64,000 nucleotides of DNA from Lasioglossum baleicum (taxonomy: Eukaryota; Arthropoda; Insecta; Hymenoptera; Halictidae): the NCBI RefSeq assembly GCF_051020765.1, contig NC_134944.1, positions 3,720,001-3,784,000 of the forward strand. Direction: 5' to 3'. The notes under the pieces were generated by a model. It had not been told where the DNA came from and ran no database searches. It saw only the letters and a list, made by a program, of their open reading frames with translations. Shown here in pieces: positions 20,914-32,391 of this stretch (position 1 is its first letter; every line of letters starts with the position of its first letter). A program made the position numbers and the translations under genes.

Positions 20914-23900
20914 ACTTTTACGGCTCGGTAGGTTTAGTGTTGAGCGTCGAGTAATTTACATTAAATTGTATCTCGATTACACTCGTGAGTCTAATTATTA
21001 GCAATGAATTTAAGTGTAAGTAATTCAATTTGATTTAAATTAGCACAACTCTCTGTTTACAAGTAAAGTGTATTTCGCGATTATCTCGTAAACTAAAGTC
21101 GCCCGCGAAAAACTTGAAAGGAGAATGTTGAGATCTTGATATAACGTAATATCTAAAGTTCATTGAAATCGGAGAAAACCCCCACGTCATCGGCAACTAT
21201 ACCTGGACAGTTTATCCTATCTCACGACGATCCCTGTAAATACCGATTACTTTCGTGTTTCTCCTACGTCGCGACTCATTTCTCCTGTACATAAGTCAAC
21301 GAAAATTACGATGATCGAGTCTCTATAGCGAGATGGGAAAACGTTAGATCGATCCAGTCGAGGACTGAGTTTGTCCGGCTCGAGACATTCCTCGGTTGTA
21401 GAATAATTCGTCGTTTATTCACGGTAACATTCATCTGCTAACGTAGCGTGTACAGTTTTAGAGCGGAAAGCATTTTTCCTATTTGGTGTTCGACGAGCGT
21501 TTCGACTCCCCGCAAGAATTTTAATCCTAATCGTATTTAAAATGTGGGAAGCGTCGTGTGCCGTACACTTGATTTGTTGAGAATATTTTCAAAAAATTTA
21601 CTCGACGCGTTTCTGAAACGAAAATTGTTGGATTGTCGTTGCGTGCCGACGCCGGTGCACGAAAATATTGTTTCTTTAGAGCGAGGATAAAAGTAAAAAG
21701 GAACTTGTTGCATAGAGCCTTCGCGTGCTGCAACTGGACAGCGGATTTTTACGCGTTTACAACAAAAATATGACGGCGAAAGCATATTAGAAGAATTTCA
21801 AGATACAGTTACACGATTTCCAACCTATTCAAAATACTAAGAAAGAAAGTTTCTTGCAAACCGGATGGAAAATGTTTATATCGCATAAGGATCCGCTGTC
21901 CAGCTGTAACGCGCACACTATAGTTGCATCGCCGCAGGACCCGAAGTTATTTGCTCGAAGATTCGTGCGTTCCTCGGAGAATATAAATAGTCGGCGATCT
22001 CGGAGGCAATCGTTAAAGTCGGCGAAACGATTGTGAGCTGGTTCGAGAAATTCATTCGAGTTCGTTTAATTAATTTAAATTAAACGTCTCTATTTGGCGG
22101 AGAGTTTTTATTGCGAGAACGGAACTTTAACAATTTCCACCGAGGGGGCAAACAACTTTTTCCTGCGCGAAGATCAACGAGTTGGAAAGTTTTCTTCCCG
22201 TGGAAAAGCGGGAATGTAAAGTGTCTCGGGTAGCGAGTTTCTGTTGAGCGTAGTTTTAGCGAAGGCGTACTTACATCGCGACTCTTCGAGCAACAAGCGT
22301 CTCGAGTGTTACATTAACATTCACGGACACGAGGCCGTGAGGCGTGGAAAAACGGTATCTCGAAGAAGAAGAACAAGAAGAAAGAAGAAAGAAGGGCCCG
22401 GTGAACTATACTAATCCGGGCGCGTTCCATTTTGAAACACAGTTTTACGCGACCCTGAATTTCTTTTTTAAAAAGGTCGACGATGCACGAGAATTAGTAT
22501 CCGCGACGGAAGAGAGAAGTATAACAAATACACACACGCATACACGTACACACACGGACACACGAAAAAGACCGAGCGCAGGTAGTTTTTAAAAACGATA
22601 TTTTTGCGAATGAATCAACGTCACTGTACCTACAGAGAGATACTATTCTCAATCAATCATTTTTTAGATGGCTATACATAAATATACAAGGTGTAATTCT
22701 TTTACCGGGACGTCATCGTGTTGGATCGCGTCAGATATCGAATAGAAAACACGACACGTTGGGATCCTTTTTAAACACGGCCGGCGACCGGGTCGGCGTT
22801 TTTTCAGAAGAAAAAAAAAAGAAAACCCCGCGCGTAAACCGACTTTTGTAAACGTTATTCCGTAGACGATATAAATGAATGCGAAGAGAGTACGACGACA
22901 GCGTAATCGATGTGCCGCGGACTCGCGATCAACCAAAAGGGATTTTGTACATAAGACATATGCCAGATTGATTCAGAATTGGAAGTCTCTGCGAGGTGTC
23001 TTGTCCGGGCTTCGATCGACACACGCTGGGATCCAGTTTCAACGAGATTTGGGGCTTTCGGGTAGCTTGAAGTAAAGTTTCTTTAAAAAATCACCAGAAA
23101 ACCGGCAAAAAAATCACGTAGACCGGGTACGGGCAATTTTTCAACGCGTATCCGCAGCGAAAGTTCGATAAGCGTCCGAGTTCGGGGCTGTAGGCGTTCC
23201 CAGGCCCCGCCTTCGCATCCAACGACCAACCACGCGCGAGCTCTTCCCACCTCTGAGCGAGAGGCCGTACCTAACCGCCTCCCGAGCCTTGAAGCTCGTC
23301 GAACGATCGCTGTGAAGTGTGCGAAGAACCCGAGTGGGCGTGGTTTCAGAGCCCGTACCTGAAATAGACCGTCGAAGGAGATTCGAGAGACGTTGCTCCG
23401 CCTTTGTTTCAGGTGATCTCGCTACGATAAGGAGGAGTACCTCGTCCTTATTTTTTTATCGAACGAAAGAAAATCGAATAACGACACGACACCATCGTCG
23501 CGCAACTTTAGCCCCAAGACACGAGAAATGTTCCTTTGCATGCACCACGCATAAAACATGTACAAAACTTACAGAGTAAATCTTTAAAAAGTTAGTAGAG
23601 TATAAATACGGACATCTTGTTCCGAGTGTCTCGGTCCCGGGGAAAGCTTTCGATGCGTTGCTTCATTATATTTCGTGAACATACGGTTTTCTTCGGTTTA
23701 CGTGTGTATCGTATAATTCTGTATACTCTTGGATCACACCCTGGGAAGCAATGTATTCAACGATACGACAAAAGCTTTCGGTAGATCTGAACGTACACTC
23801 TAGACAGACAATAAAGAACAAGTATCAAAAAATCGAAGAGGATCGCGCGAATTCGCTCGTTGCGTAGCATCGACGCTCCTGTACTCGTCAATTTGTCAAC

Positions 23901-24044
23901 CGTTGATTATTCGTTGCTACTGTAACCCATCGTTAGGCTGCGGATCTCTATGCGTTTATAGAAAATTTTTTAAATTGAACATGTCGATATTTTCCCTACT
24001 ATCGAAATCGTTGAGGGGAGAAGTAACATTCAATTTAGTTTCTA

Positions 24045-24065
24045 TTAGGTTGTCCCAAAAGTCCC
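24045..24065. mobile_element. Single mariner-type terminal repeat
   Basis: TTAGGTTGTCCCAAAAGTCC resembles the TTAGGTTG-AAGT ends typical of mariner elements. No partner end is visible nearby. Confidence 0.4.
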
Positions 24066-24155
24066 AGTGCAAATTCAGAGTAGTTTTTAAGGAAAGCAAT
24101 GGCATGGTTGACAAAAGGGGTAGCATAACACTTTAGATACCGGAAGGAATATTAA

Positions 24156-24399
24156 CCCTTTGCACTCGAAGCAATTTCAATTCCAATATCAAGATATTCA
24201 TTTCAACTCAGATCAGTTTTGTTCTATATAATCTTTTTTACACTGTGCACATCAAATTTGAACCTGTTTTCTTATATAACAGTTGAGCTTTTTACAATTT
24301 ATAGAATACAGACAAATTTTTAATAATGTTGAAAATGTTTTGAATAATAGTATGGCAATTTTTAGTGGCGCCTCAGACTCGCCATTCGAGTGCAAAGGG
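24156..24399. mobile_element. piggyBac-type MITE, 244 bp
   Basis: TTAA/CCCTTTGCACTCGAAGCAAT at the left and CCATTCGAGTGCAAAGGG at the right. The right flank is CTAA, one change from TTAA. Interior matches the 49882 copy in opposite orientation. Confidence 0.85.
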
Positions 24400-25446
24400 C
24401 TAATAATATCAATAATCAATAATTGTGCTGTACCAAAAGAATGCGTGGAAATTTTTTTTAACATTGCAATCTTAAATGAAACTATTGGATGACGTTGTTG
24501 AGGGTGCTATTGAGGGTTCCATTAAAAAGTGTTCAGCCATGAACCATAGATTTTTCAAAATTATGCAATAGTCACCGGTCCGTAATGTGTTAAGGAAGAA
24601 TAAAACACTAACGAACAGAAGATTGTGTCGTTCGTGTATGCCGATGTTATCTAACAATATGGAATGTGCACGCAGTGAAAGAAACTTTTAGGACAAGCTA
24701 ATATTTCTTGCGATCGACGCAGACGATTTTTATTTCGCATAAAGATCCGCAGGCTATTCATCATGATTCAAATATCAAAAGGCATACAGTGGACCAACGT
24801 CACTTTCAGTCGACTGTCATCGGTTCATCTATTTATTTGTTGGAATGAAACCATGCGAATAATGGTACTTTGGAAATGAAGTTTATCTGCTTGTAACACT
24901 ATGCGAGGGAAGACTGTATGTAGAGTTCAATCATTCAGAGATCAAACGTAAAATTCTAAATGCAAGGACCACGAACAGTTTACCGTTTCCACGCAGCTGT
25001 AGCAACGAGTAATCGCCGTAAACGCGCGTAGGTTTTCAGTTATTTTACGCGAATCACGCGCCTCTCATCAACGACCTTCACATCAAAGCAAATCAAAAGA
25101 AGCTCGAGAGAAAGAGAACACGGGCGTGTCGACGGGTCTCTCCTCGTACTTGTAGTGATGAAAAAATTTCAAGGAAAACAAAAAAAGTCTCGCTTCCTTC
25201 CGCGACACGGGGAACCACGTGTTTGTCGCCAGGGATTACAACCCGTCGTCTAACCTTCAGCCAAACCCGGTTAACCAAGGGAGGTTACTCTAATCCATAC
25301 TAAGACAACAATAACAACTTGAAATCTAGAAATTAAAACAACAATTCATTCATCTCTTTTTCTTTTCGCTCTTAAACAATTGCCAATCGGCGCTATAACA
25401 ACAACGCCACAATGCCAGGCATTCTTTGCCATTATTGGTTTATTAT

Positions 25447-25769
25447 TAGACTGCGAATTTTTATGCATTTGTTGTTTATAGAAATTTTCAAGAAAAGCTG
25501 CAGTATGAAATTCGACAGGATTTAGTACGATTTTTATTTAATCTGGATCTATACAAATGTTATTACTAGACTGCGGATTTTTATGCATTTTGTGTTTATA
25601 AAAATTTTCAAAAAAAGCTGCAGTATGAAATTCGACAGGAGATTTAGTACAATTTTTATTTATTCCATATGTACGAAGATTACTATCGCTGAAAATATGA
25701 TTTTATTTTATTCCATTGTCTTAAAATTCGCCTACAAAATTTGCAAATTGCATAAACATCTGCAGTCTA
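25447..25769. mobile_element. TAGACTGCGG-family element plus a partial tandem copy
   Basis: A complete copy at 25567-25769 (TAGACTGCGGATTTTTATGC ... ATAAACATCTGCAGTCTA) is preceded by a truncated direct copy of its left half from 25447. Both share AAATTTTCAA-AAAAGCTGCAG and ATTCGACAGGA. Confidence 0.7.
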
Positions 25770-26943
25770 GTTATTGCCAATGAAAATAGGATTTTATTCG
25801 GTACCACTTTCTTAAAACTTGTCTAGAAAAATTGAAAATCGACACACAACATTCATACTCTTCGTAATTACGTAAAATATAAATTTTCAACTGATTGGCA
25901 GCGAAGCGTAATTATAAAACCCGCTCGAAACAGAGTTTCGTGGGTTAGAAAGAACCGAAATCGATTCGGTTCACAGTTACGAACCCTGTTTCGTAGTTTT
26001 CCGACCTTCACCGGGTTAACCGGGTTACAGCGGGTTGTTCTTACCCCTGTTTGTCGCAGATTCGTAGATTTCCGTTTTCAAATCAATGCGTGGCGAAAGA
26101 CATATCACCATGTGCACGGCGATTTCCGAACTGAGCCCTTCCGGTGGCGAAACCGAGAGGAAACTAAAGAAAAAGTAAAAGATGGACGACGTCCGAGGGG
26201 GTTCGTTGCGAAGGATATAAAGCAAAAAAGATGGGCGAAACGGCTGGCATCGCTGTATACAAAATGGGACCGTTTTAAAGATAAGACAATTCTAATTTTA
26301 TCCGCATCGATTCCTTCGAAACATAAATTAACTAGGCACTTACTCGCCTAGTTTCGCGCGAGACCTTTATTATATAGATCTAGATCGATCACAACAAGGA
26401 GGGAAGCGTTTTTTGTCCTTTCTCCGCGGTAACGGAGAAGCAAATTCGTGGAAACAGTAAAGACTTACCTCAGTAATGTAATGTACGCAAGAATCAAACG
26501 AGAGTACGTATTATAATACTGTAGTGCTGAACGTCCTTTGTATATTTTCCGTAATTGTACATAAATCTATACATACACGCCTTAACGATAATTATTGCTG
26601 TACGATAACCGTCGACGTGCGCGTTATTTAATATTTATGCGAATACTTGGGACGAGGGGTCGCGAGCTCGCGGGAAAAGCGACGTCCGTCGAATTCTAAT
26701 TAATTCATTGATTAATTGATCATCGGAGAGACGTGCTATTCAAATTGTACAAAGTTCGCTCCCTAATTTTTATGTATACTTCTTTTGAATCATCGACGTG
26801 TGACGTTTACAAAGTGTATATTTATTTTTCTAGCACCTTTTATTAGGATCGTTTTACCAGTGGCAATTTGTCTTTTGATTCTTTTATCTGTGGATCTTTT
26901 TTTTCGTGTAATAATCAAATTCTTGTAACATCCAGCTGATGAA

Positions 26944-27345
26944 TGAATAGAATAGAGTCGACGTGCGTACAATGGAATTTCTTTCCTTATATGATTGAAT
27001 AAGTTGCACGAATGAATAGAGATTTTCTTTCTTTATATGATTGGATCAAATTTGTTGACAGATCGAGTTTCGCGAACGAATAGAATAGAGTCGACGCGCG
27101 TTCAGTGGATTGTCTTTCTTTATACTTTATATGATTCGATTAATTTTTTGCACAAATTAATAGAGCAATGTCGCGGCGCGTTCAATGGATTTTCTTTATA
27201 CGATTGAATTAGTTAAATTTGCTGAGAAATCGAGTTGTACGAACGAATAGAATGGACTGGATTTTCTTTATACGATTGGGTTAATTAAATCTGTTGATAA
27301 ATCGAGCACGAACGAATAGACAGCGTCGACGCGCGTTGCTTTCTC
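26944..27345. repeat. Irregular ~90-bp tandem repeat, about five copies
   Basis: Units share GAATAGAATAGAGTCGACG-GCG, GGATT-TCTTTCTTTATA, TATGATTGGATTAA and TCGAGTT-CGAACGAATAGA, with internal deletions. Confidence 0.7.
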
Positions 27346-28904
27346 GCGAGAGATCGATTATAATTGCGGAGAATTGCGTACACGTTAATGTCTGCTATCT
27401 CGAACCGTAAAGAGGCCTATGTTAGTCGACAGTTTCTGCATCGTTTGTTCGTTTTCTTTCGCGAGTTGGATTTCGGTACGGCTGAGAAAGAGTATAGTTG
27501 ACGCGTTTGGCTGCGAGGGCTGAAAATCACGAGGGGGAGAAAAATTTTTTCGAGAACTATATATAAATATATATATATATATATTTACCGGGTTAGTTAT
27601 CGAGGTGTGATTGAGAGAAGCGCGAGTTTCTTCGGCAGATATTTATTACTATTATTATTTATCGAAAGCGGGGGGGAATGAGAAAAGTGTAGTTATATTT
27701 AACGGAGCGTTTCGTTCGCTTGTTATGTTTTCAGAGAGATATAAATTGAAACAAATTGCGCGCGAGGCGACTTTTGCTCTTTGTCGCGAAACTGTACAGC
27801 GAGAATGCGAGAGAAACTGGTGTGCGTATGAATGAGAGAGAGAGAGAGAGAAGAATGGTTGAAAAGAAAAAAAAGGGAGAACAAGAACCAGATGGGAAGA
27901 AAAGATGCAAAAACAGAGAAACGAAAATGCAAATTCCGACGGACGAATAATAATATAGTTCTAAGAGGCACCAAAAAATGATAAGAGAAACCGATTAACT
28001 CCGTAAGTGAACAAAAAGAAAATAAAACGATTCAACCGTGATCAGGTGAACCATACCGAGTCAAAGAAATTTAGGAAACAGCGACCGTATGCACTTTTTG
28101 GTGTACAATATGGATATTAATGCAGAATTAAAATAGCTATACATAATTATTACATCAACTGTCAGTGGTATTACAATAAGAGATGATAATTTTATATTTA
28201 CAAGATAGAGAGAATCGTTGAATCTAAATGAGTGTAATATACGTCTGTATTATGAAAAAAGAACCCACACATATTACCATAACGCATACTCTCCACTATC
28301 ACGATTTACCCCTTCTGTGACCACCATTTTCTTCACCCCCTACCCTCCCCAAGAAGTTCCGAGTTAGGACGAAGAAAAAATCTAGAAAAGCTAGCTTATT
28401 TAATATTTGGCATAATATTCGTATATATAATATATCATATTATATTATTATATTGATACATATATAATATCATATATTATGTATATACGTAAACAATTAT
28501 AAATATGATTATAAATATGAATATAAATAAAAGAATAAATACAAGATATAAATATATATATATATATATATATAAATATAAATAAATATATCTATATATA
28601 TATATAGAGAGACACACAACACGCGTACACGTACATACACACACATACACACATGAGAGATAGAGCATAAAGTAAACAAAAAAATGAAATAGGCTCGGAC
28701 GGCAATATTTGCATGGCCGAGGAAAAGTATGAAGCTATGTGATCCACTACTACTAGTAGCTTTTAGCTGTAAAGACTTATACTTTATTTTGTAAATTTTG
28801 TTTATACAATGTTTGATCGTTCACGCATAATACTATTGTATGTGAAAATAAGTTAATAAATCATTAACATGTGAAGTTATACGATGCTGTATTCGATTTC
28901 TGTG

Positions 28905-29330
28905 CTCTTTTAGTCTTCTATTGTGGCGGCCACGGCGCTGTCCTACGCCGCCGCCGTTCAGAACACCCCTTACTTCCTCGACATATCCCTCTACTATTGT
29001 TCTCCGTTCTGCACGGGCCTGGTCAGTGCTGATTCACATCTGGCGACCAGACCCGCGCAGGCCGAATCCTCTCCTTTGTCTTTTCCAGGTCTCGCTTGGG
29101 CCTGGTTCAAGGTGTACGGCCAGGCCCTCGCGAACCTTTCCTTTTTACGTCATCCTTTCCTGATTCCCTTTCTCCACTTTTTCCGTTTTATAGCATCCTT
29201 CCGCGGGTCTTTACCTGATCCTTCGATCGTCCTGGGTTTGGCCGTACCATCTTCGCTTACTTTCCCCTCCTTACTTCCCACTCTTCTCACTTTCCTCTCC
29301 TCCATTCCTTACCTCCTCTAGAGGGTTTTT
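28905..29330. other. GC-rich block with an unassigned open frame
   Basis: Abrupt change from AT-rich flanks to C/T-rich, GC-high sequence. A 132-codon plus-strand frame runs 28923-29321, preceded by an acceptor-like GTGCTCTTTTAG. The peptide is hydrophobic and proline-rich with no family I recognise. It may be a captured exon, a decayed retroelement piece or a neutral GC island. Confidence 0.3.
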
Positions 29331-29639
29331 CAAAACGTTGCCAGAACACTTCTTCGCTAACTGTTGTAGAGACAACTTCGGGTCTCCTGTCATACATCGA
29401 GAATATTAAATAAAAGTTGCGTCTAGGATTATTACTGTCGTGCCTAACTTATTCGATCGATACCTCCACAGTATTCTCAATAAATAACATCGGGATTGAA
29501 TTAATTCTATGGTTGCGCTGTTTATAGATATAGTTAAATAGATCAATGTACGCATTTTTACAACTCTGTACATTGCTTTACATTTAGGAAAAATGTAAAA
29601 ATAGCGATAATCATAGCGCGATAAATTAATTCTTGCAGG

Positions 29640-31730
29640 ATCTCCCATAAGGCGCCGCGAGAACAACGGCACAAATCATCTGCTCCGTAGAATCTCCAAC
29701 TAGCGCCATTTCACGTAGCGGCAAAATGCTCAAACTGGTTGTCAAATTACCCACGATCGATAACACTGTAAGGAACCATTGGGGCCATCATCTACGGCGA
29801 ACGATTCAGCGTTTTCAGCGACTCACTTCTTATCTCACCACGATACACGTTTAATATTGTAATTTTTTTTGGTGAAAATAAAGAATGCTAGTTACAACTA
29901 TTAATGTGTTCTTTCTTTCTAAACCTACACTGCAGAATTCTATTAACGTCTATTCGTCTTCTTAACGTTTTCGAGGTTTCCGAAAATTTTCGGTCGTCTG
30001 ACTTATCGTTGAGTTGCACTACTTAAGTTCAGAAAAATTACGGGCGTCTCACTTATCGTTGACTTGTACTACTGAAATTCGTGCCACCTCCTTCGATATC
30101 ATGTTCTCCTAATACAAAGTTCAATTTTCGAGATTTTCGAAAATTTCCGCCAATTTTCGAACGTCTGACTTGTCGTTGACTTGTACTACTGAAAATCGTG
30201 CCACCTCCTTCAATATCATGTTCTCCTAATACTTTCTCAATTTTCCAGATTTTCGAAAATTTTCGACTGTCTGACTTGTCGTTGACTTGTACTACTGAAA
30301 TTCGAATACCTCCTTCGACATCATGTTCTCCTAATACTTTCTCAATTTTCGAGGAAATTTTTCGAAAATCTCGAAAATTGAACTTTGTATTAGGAGAACA
30401 TGACGTCACAGGAGGTGGCACGAAATTCAGTAGTATAAGTCAACGACAAGTCAGACGGCCGAAAATTGGCGAAAATTTTCGAAAATCTCGAAAAATTGAA
30501 CTTTGTATTAGGAGAACATGATGTCGAAGGAGGTGGCACGAAATTCAGTAGTATAAGTCAACGACAAGTCAGACGGCCGAAAATTGGCGAAAATTTTCGA
30601 AAATCTCGAAAAATTGAACTTTGTATTAGGAGAACATGACGTCACAGGAGGTGGCACGAAATTCAGTAGTATAAGTCAACGACAAGTCAGACGGTCGAAA
30701 ATTTCGAAAATCTCGAAAAATGAGAAAGTATTAGGAGAACATGACGTCACAGGAGGTGGCACGAAATTCAGTAGTATAAGTCAACGACAAGTCAGACGGT
30801 CGAAAATTTCGAAAATCTCGAAAAATGAGAAAGTATTAGGAGAACATGACGTCACAGGAGGTGGCACGAAATTCAGTAGTATAAGTCAGCGACAAGTCAG
30901 ACGGCCGAAAATTGGCGAAAATTTTCGAAAATCTCGAAAATTGAACTTTGTATTAGGAGAACATGACGTCACAGGAGGTGGCACGAAATTCAGTAGTATA
31001 AGTCAGCGACAAGTCAGACGGCCGAAAAATTTCGAAAATCTCGAAAAATGAGAAAGTATTAGGAGAACATGACGTCACAGAAGGTGGCACGAAATTCAGT
31101 AGTATAAGTCAGCGACAAGTCAGACGGCCGAAAATTGGCGAAAATTTTCGAAAATCTCGAAAACTGAACTTTGTATTAGGAGAACATGACGTCACAGGAG
31201 GTGGCACTAAGTTCAGTAGTACAAGTCAACGACAAGTCAGACGGTCGAAAATTGGCGAAAATTTTCGAAAATCTCGGAATTTGAACTTTGTATTAGGAGA
31301 TTATGATAGCGTAGGAGGTGGCACGAAATTCAGTAGTGCAACTTAACGACAAGTCAGACAGTTAAAAATTTTCAGAAACCTCGAAGGCGTTAAGAAGACG
31401 AGAAGACCAGACGAGAATCCAATTCATGTTAATCAGTCGTGTATAGGGTGATGAAAAAAGAACACAATAATAGTTGCAACTAATATTCTTTATTTTCACA
31501 AAAAACTTACAATATTGTAAATATATATCATGGTGAGATAAGAAGAAGGTGGCTGAAGACGTTGAATCGTTCGCTGCAGATGGCGCCACCATTGGTTTCT
31601 TACAGAGATACCGACCGAAGATAATTTATCAACCAGTTTGGGTGTTTCGCCGCTACGTGGAATGGCGCTACTTGGAGATTTTACTGAGCAGATGATTCGT
31701 ACTGCTGCTTCCATAGTGTCTTATGAAAGA
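29640..31730. mobile_element. Foldback-like inverted-repeat element, ~2.1 kb
   Basis: Outer arms of about 280 bp are inverted copies (left AAATCATCTGCTC...TCTCCAACTAGCGCCAT...CTTCTTATCTCACCA; right is its complement at about 31430-31710). Inside are ~105-120-bp repeats carrying ATTAGGAGAACATGA, GGAGGTGGCACGAA and AGTCAACGACAAGTCAGACG. Orientation flips at about 30362: roughly three units read minus on the left and about nine read plus on the right. Drosophila FB elements have this architecture. There is no transposase; target duplication not resolved. Open frames across the array are by-products of the repeat. Confidence 0.75.
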
Positions 31731-32052
31731 TATCAGTGTTGCCTGACAGGGGTAATCGAAAAGGAATCGGGGGGAATACAAGTTCCCCCTCTCTGATGAC
31801 CAGAGTAATATGTGACACGTTGCGCGACGAGAATAGAGTGAGGCAGAGTGAGGCGAATGGAAGACACGTTGCGCGTGCGCGATAGGGACTGAACGGTGGA
31901 ATAGGATAGTGGAAGGGGATAAGGTGGAGAGCCTGGAGGGGGAAATGAAGTTGAAACCAACTTCATTCTGGCCACACTGTGAAAGATCCGGCAAGATTCA
32001 TTTGTCGCACTCTAGGAACAACTAATAAAACAATTATTATTGGGTAGATTCG

Positions 32053-32058
32053 TTTATT
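32053..32058 (-). terminator. Poly(A) signal of timeout
   Basis: Plus-strand TTTATT (AATAAA on the minus strand) about 110 bases past the stop codon, within AT-rich sequence. No other signal lies nearer the stop. Confidence 0.5.
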
Positions 32059-32167
32059 TATCAAAGGAGTACATAAGGATAATCACGCATCACGCGGAAA
32101 ATAGTTTAAAAAAATACTCGGTTAAGAAAATAATTTCTTTGAAGAGGACGACAGTCGCTGGCTTTCG

Positions 32168-32391
32168 CTAATCGTCGTCGTCGCTAATAATTGCTCGAGA
32201 TGAGCCCGGTTGATCGCGTTGTTTTTCGCTCGTTTCATCCTCGCCGTCGCTAATTATCAACCTAGCGTGTTTCACCTCGGTGTTCTGAGACGGTAATGGG
32301 TCGTCTTCCTCCTCGCTGTCCAACAGACGACGTTTTTTCGTTGTTCCACGTTCGTCCCCCGAACTGTCCGGCCGGTTTCTTTTCCCGTCGT
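32168..32391 (-). CDS. timeout: timeout last exon, acidic C-terminus and stop
   Basis: Reverse-strand acceptor TTTCTGTTAG. Encodes DDGKRNRPDSSGDERGTTKK, RRLLDSEEEDDPLPS and a final IISDDDD before TAG at 32168-32170. RRLLDSEEED parallels the KRQLLDSDEE tail of the vertebrate protein. Confidence 0.92.

Larger units (their letters stand above)
23934..24756. mobile_element. TAGACTGCGG-family element with nested insertions
   Basis: Left end TAGGCTGCGGATCTCTATGCG and right end CGCATAAAGATCCGCAGGCTA match each other and share a private variant (GGCTGC instead of GACTGC), so they are probably one element. It contains a mariner-type end at 24045 and the piggyBac-type MITE at 24156-24399. Confidence 0.6.
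19967..28900 (+). other. 3'UTR and/or intergenic DNA downstream of the MBD5-like gene
   Basis: No convincing coding exon. AATAAA occurs at 20460-20465, in an AATAAAG context near 23810, and at about 28853-28859 followed by a T/G-rich stretch, so the 3'UTR may end soon after 20.48 kb or run much farther. The interval holds the MITEs and satellites listed separately and simple repeats near 22350-22390 (GAA), 22525-22560 (CA), 27559-27584 and 28546-28608 (AT). Confidence 0.45.

Noticed and set aside
30053..31051. Repeat-protein genes on both strands
   Set aside because: The frames follow the foldback repeat units; they have no independent start, splice or domain evidence.
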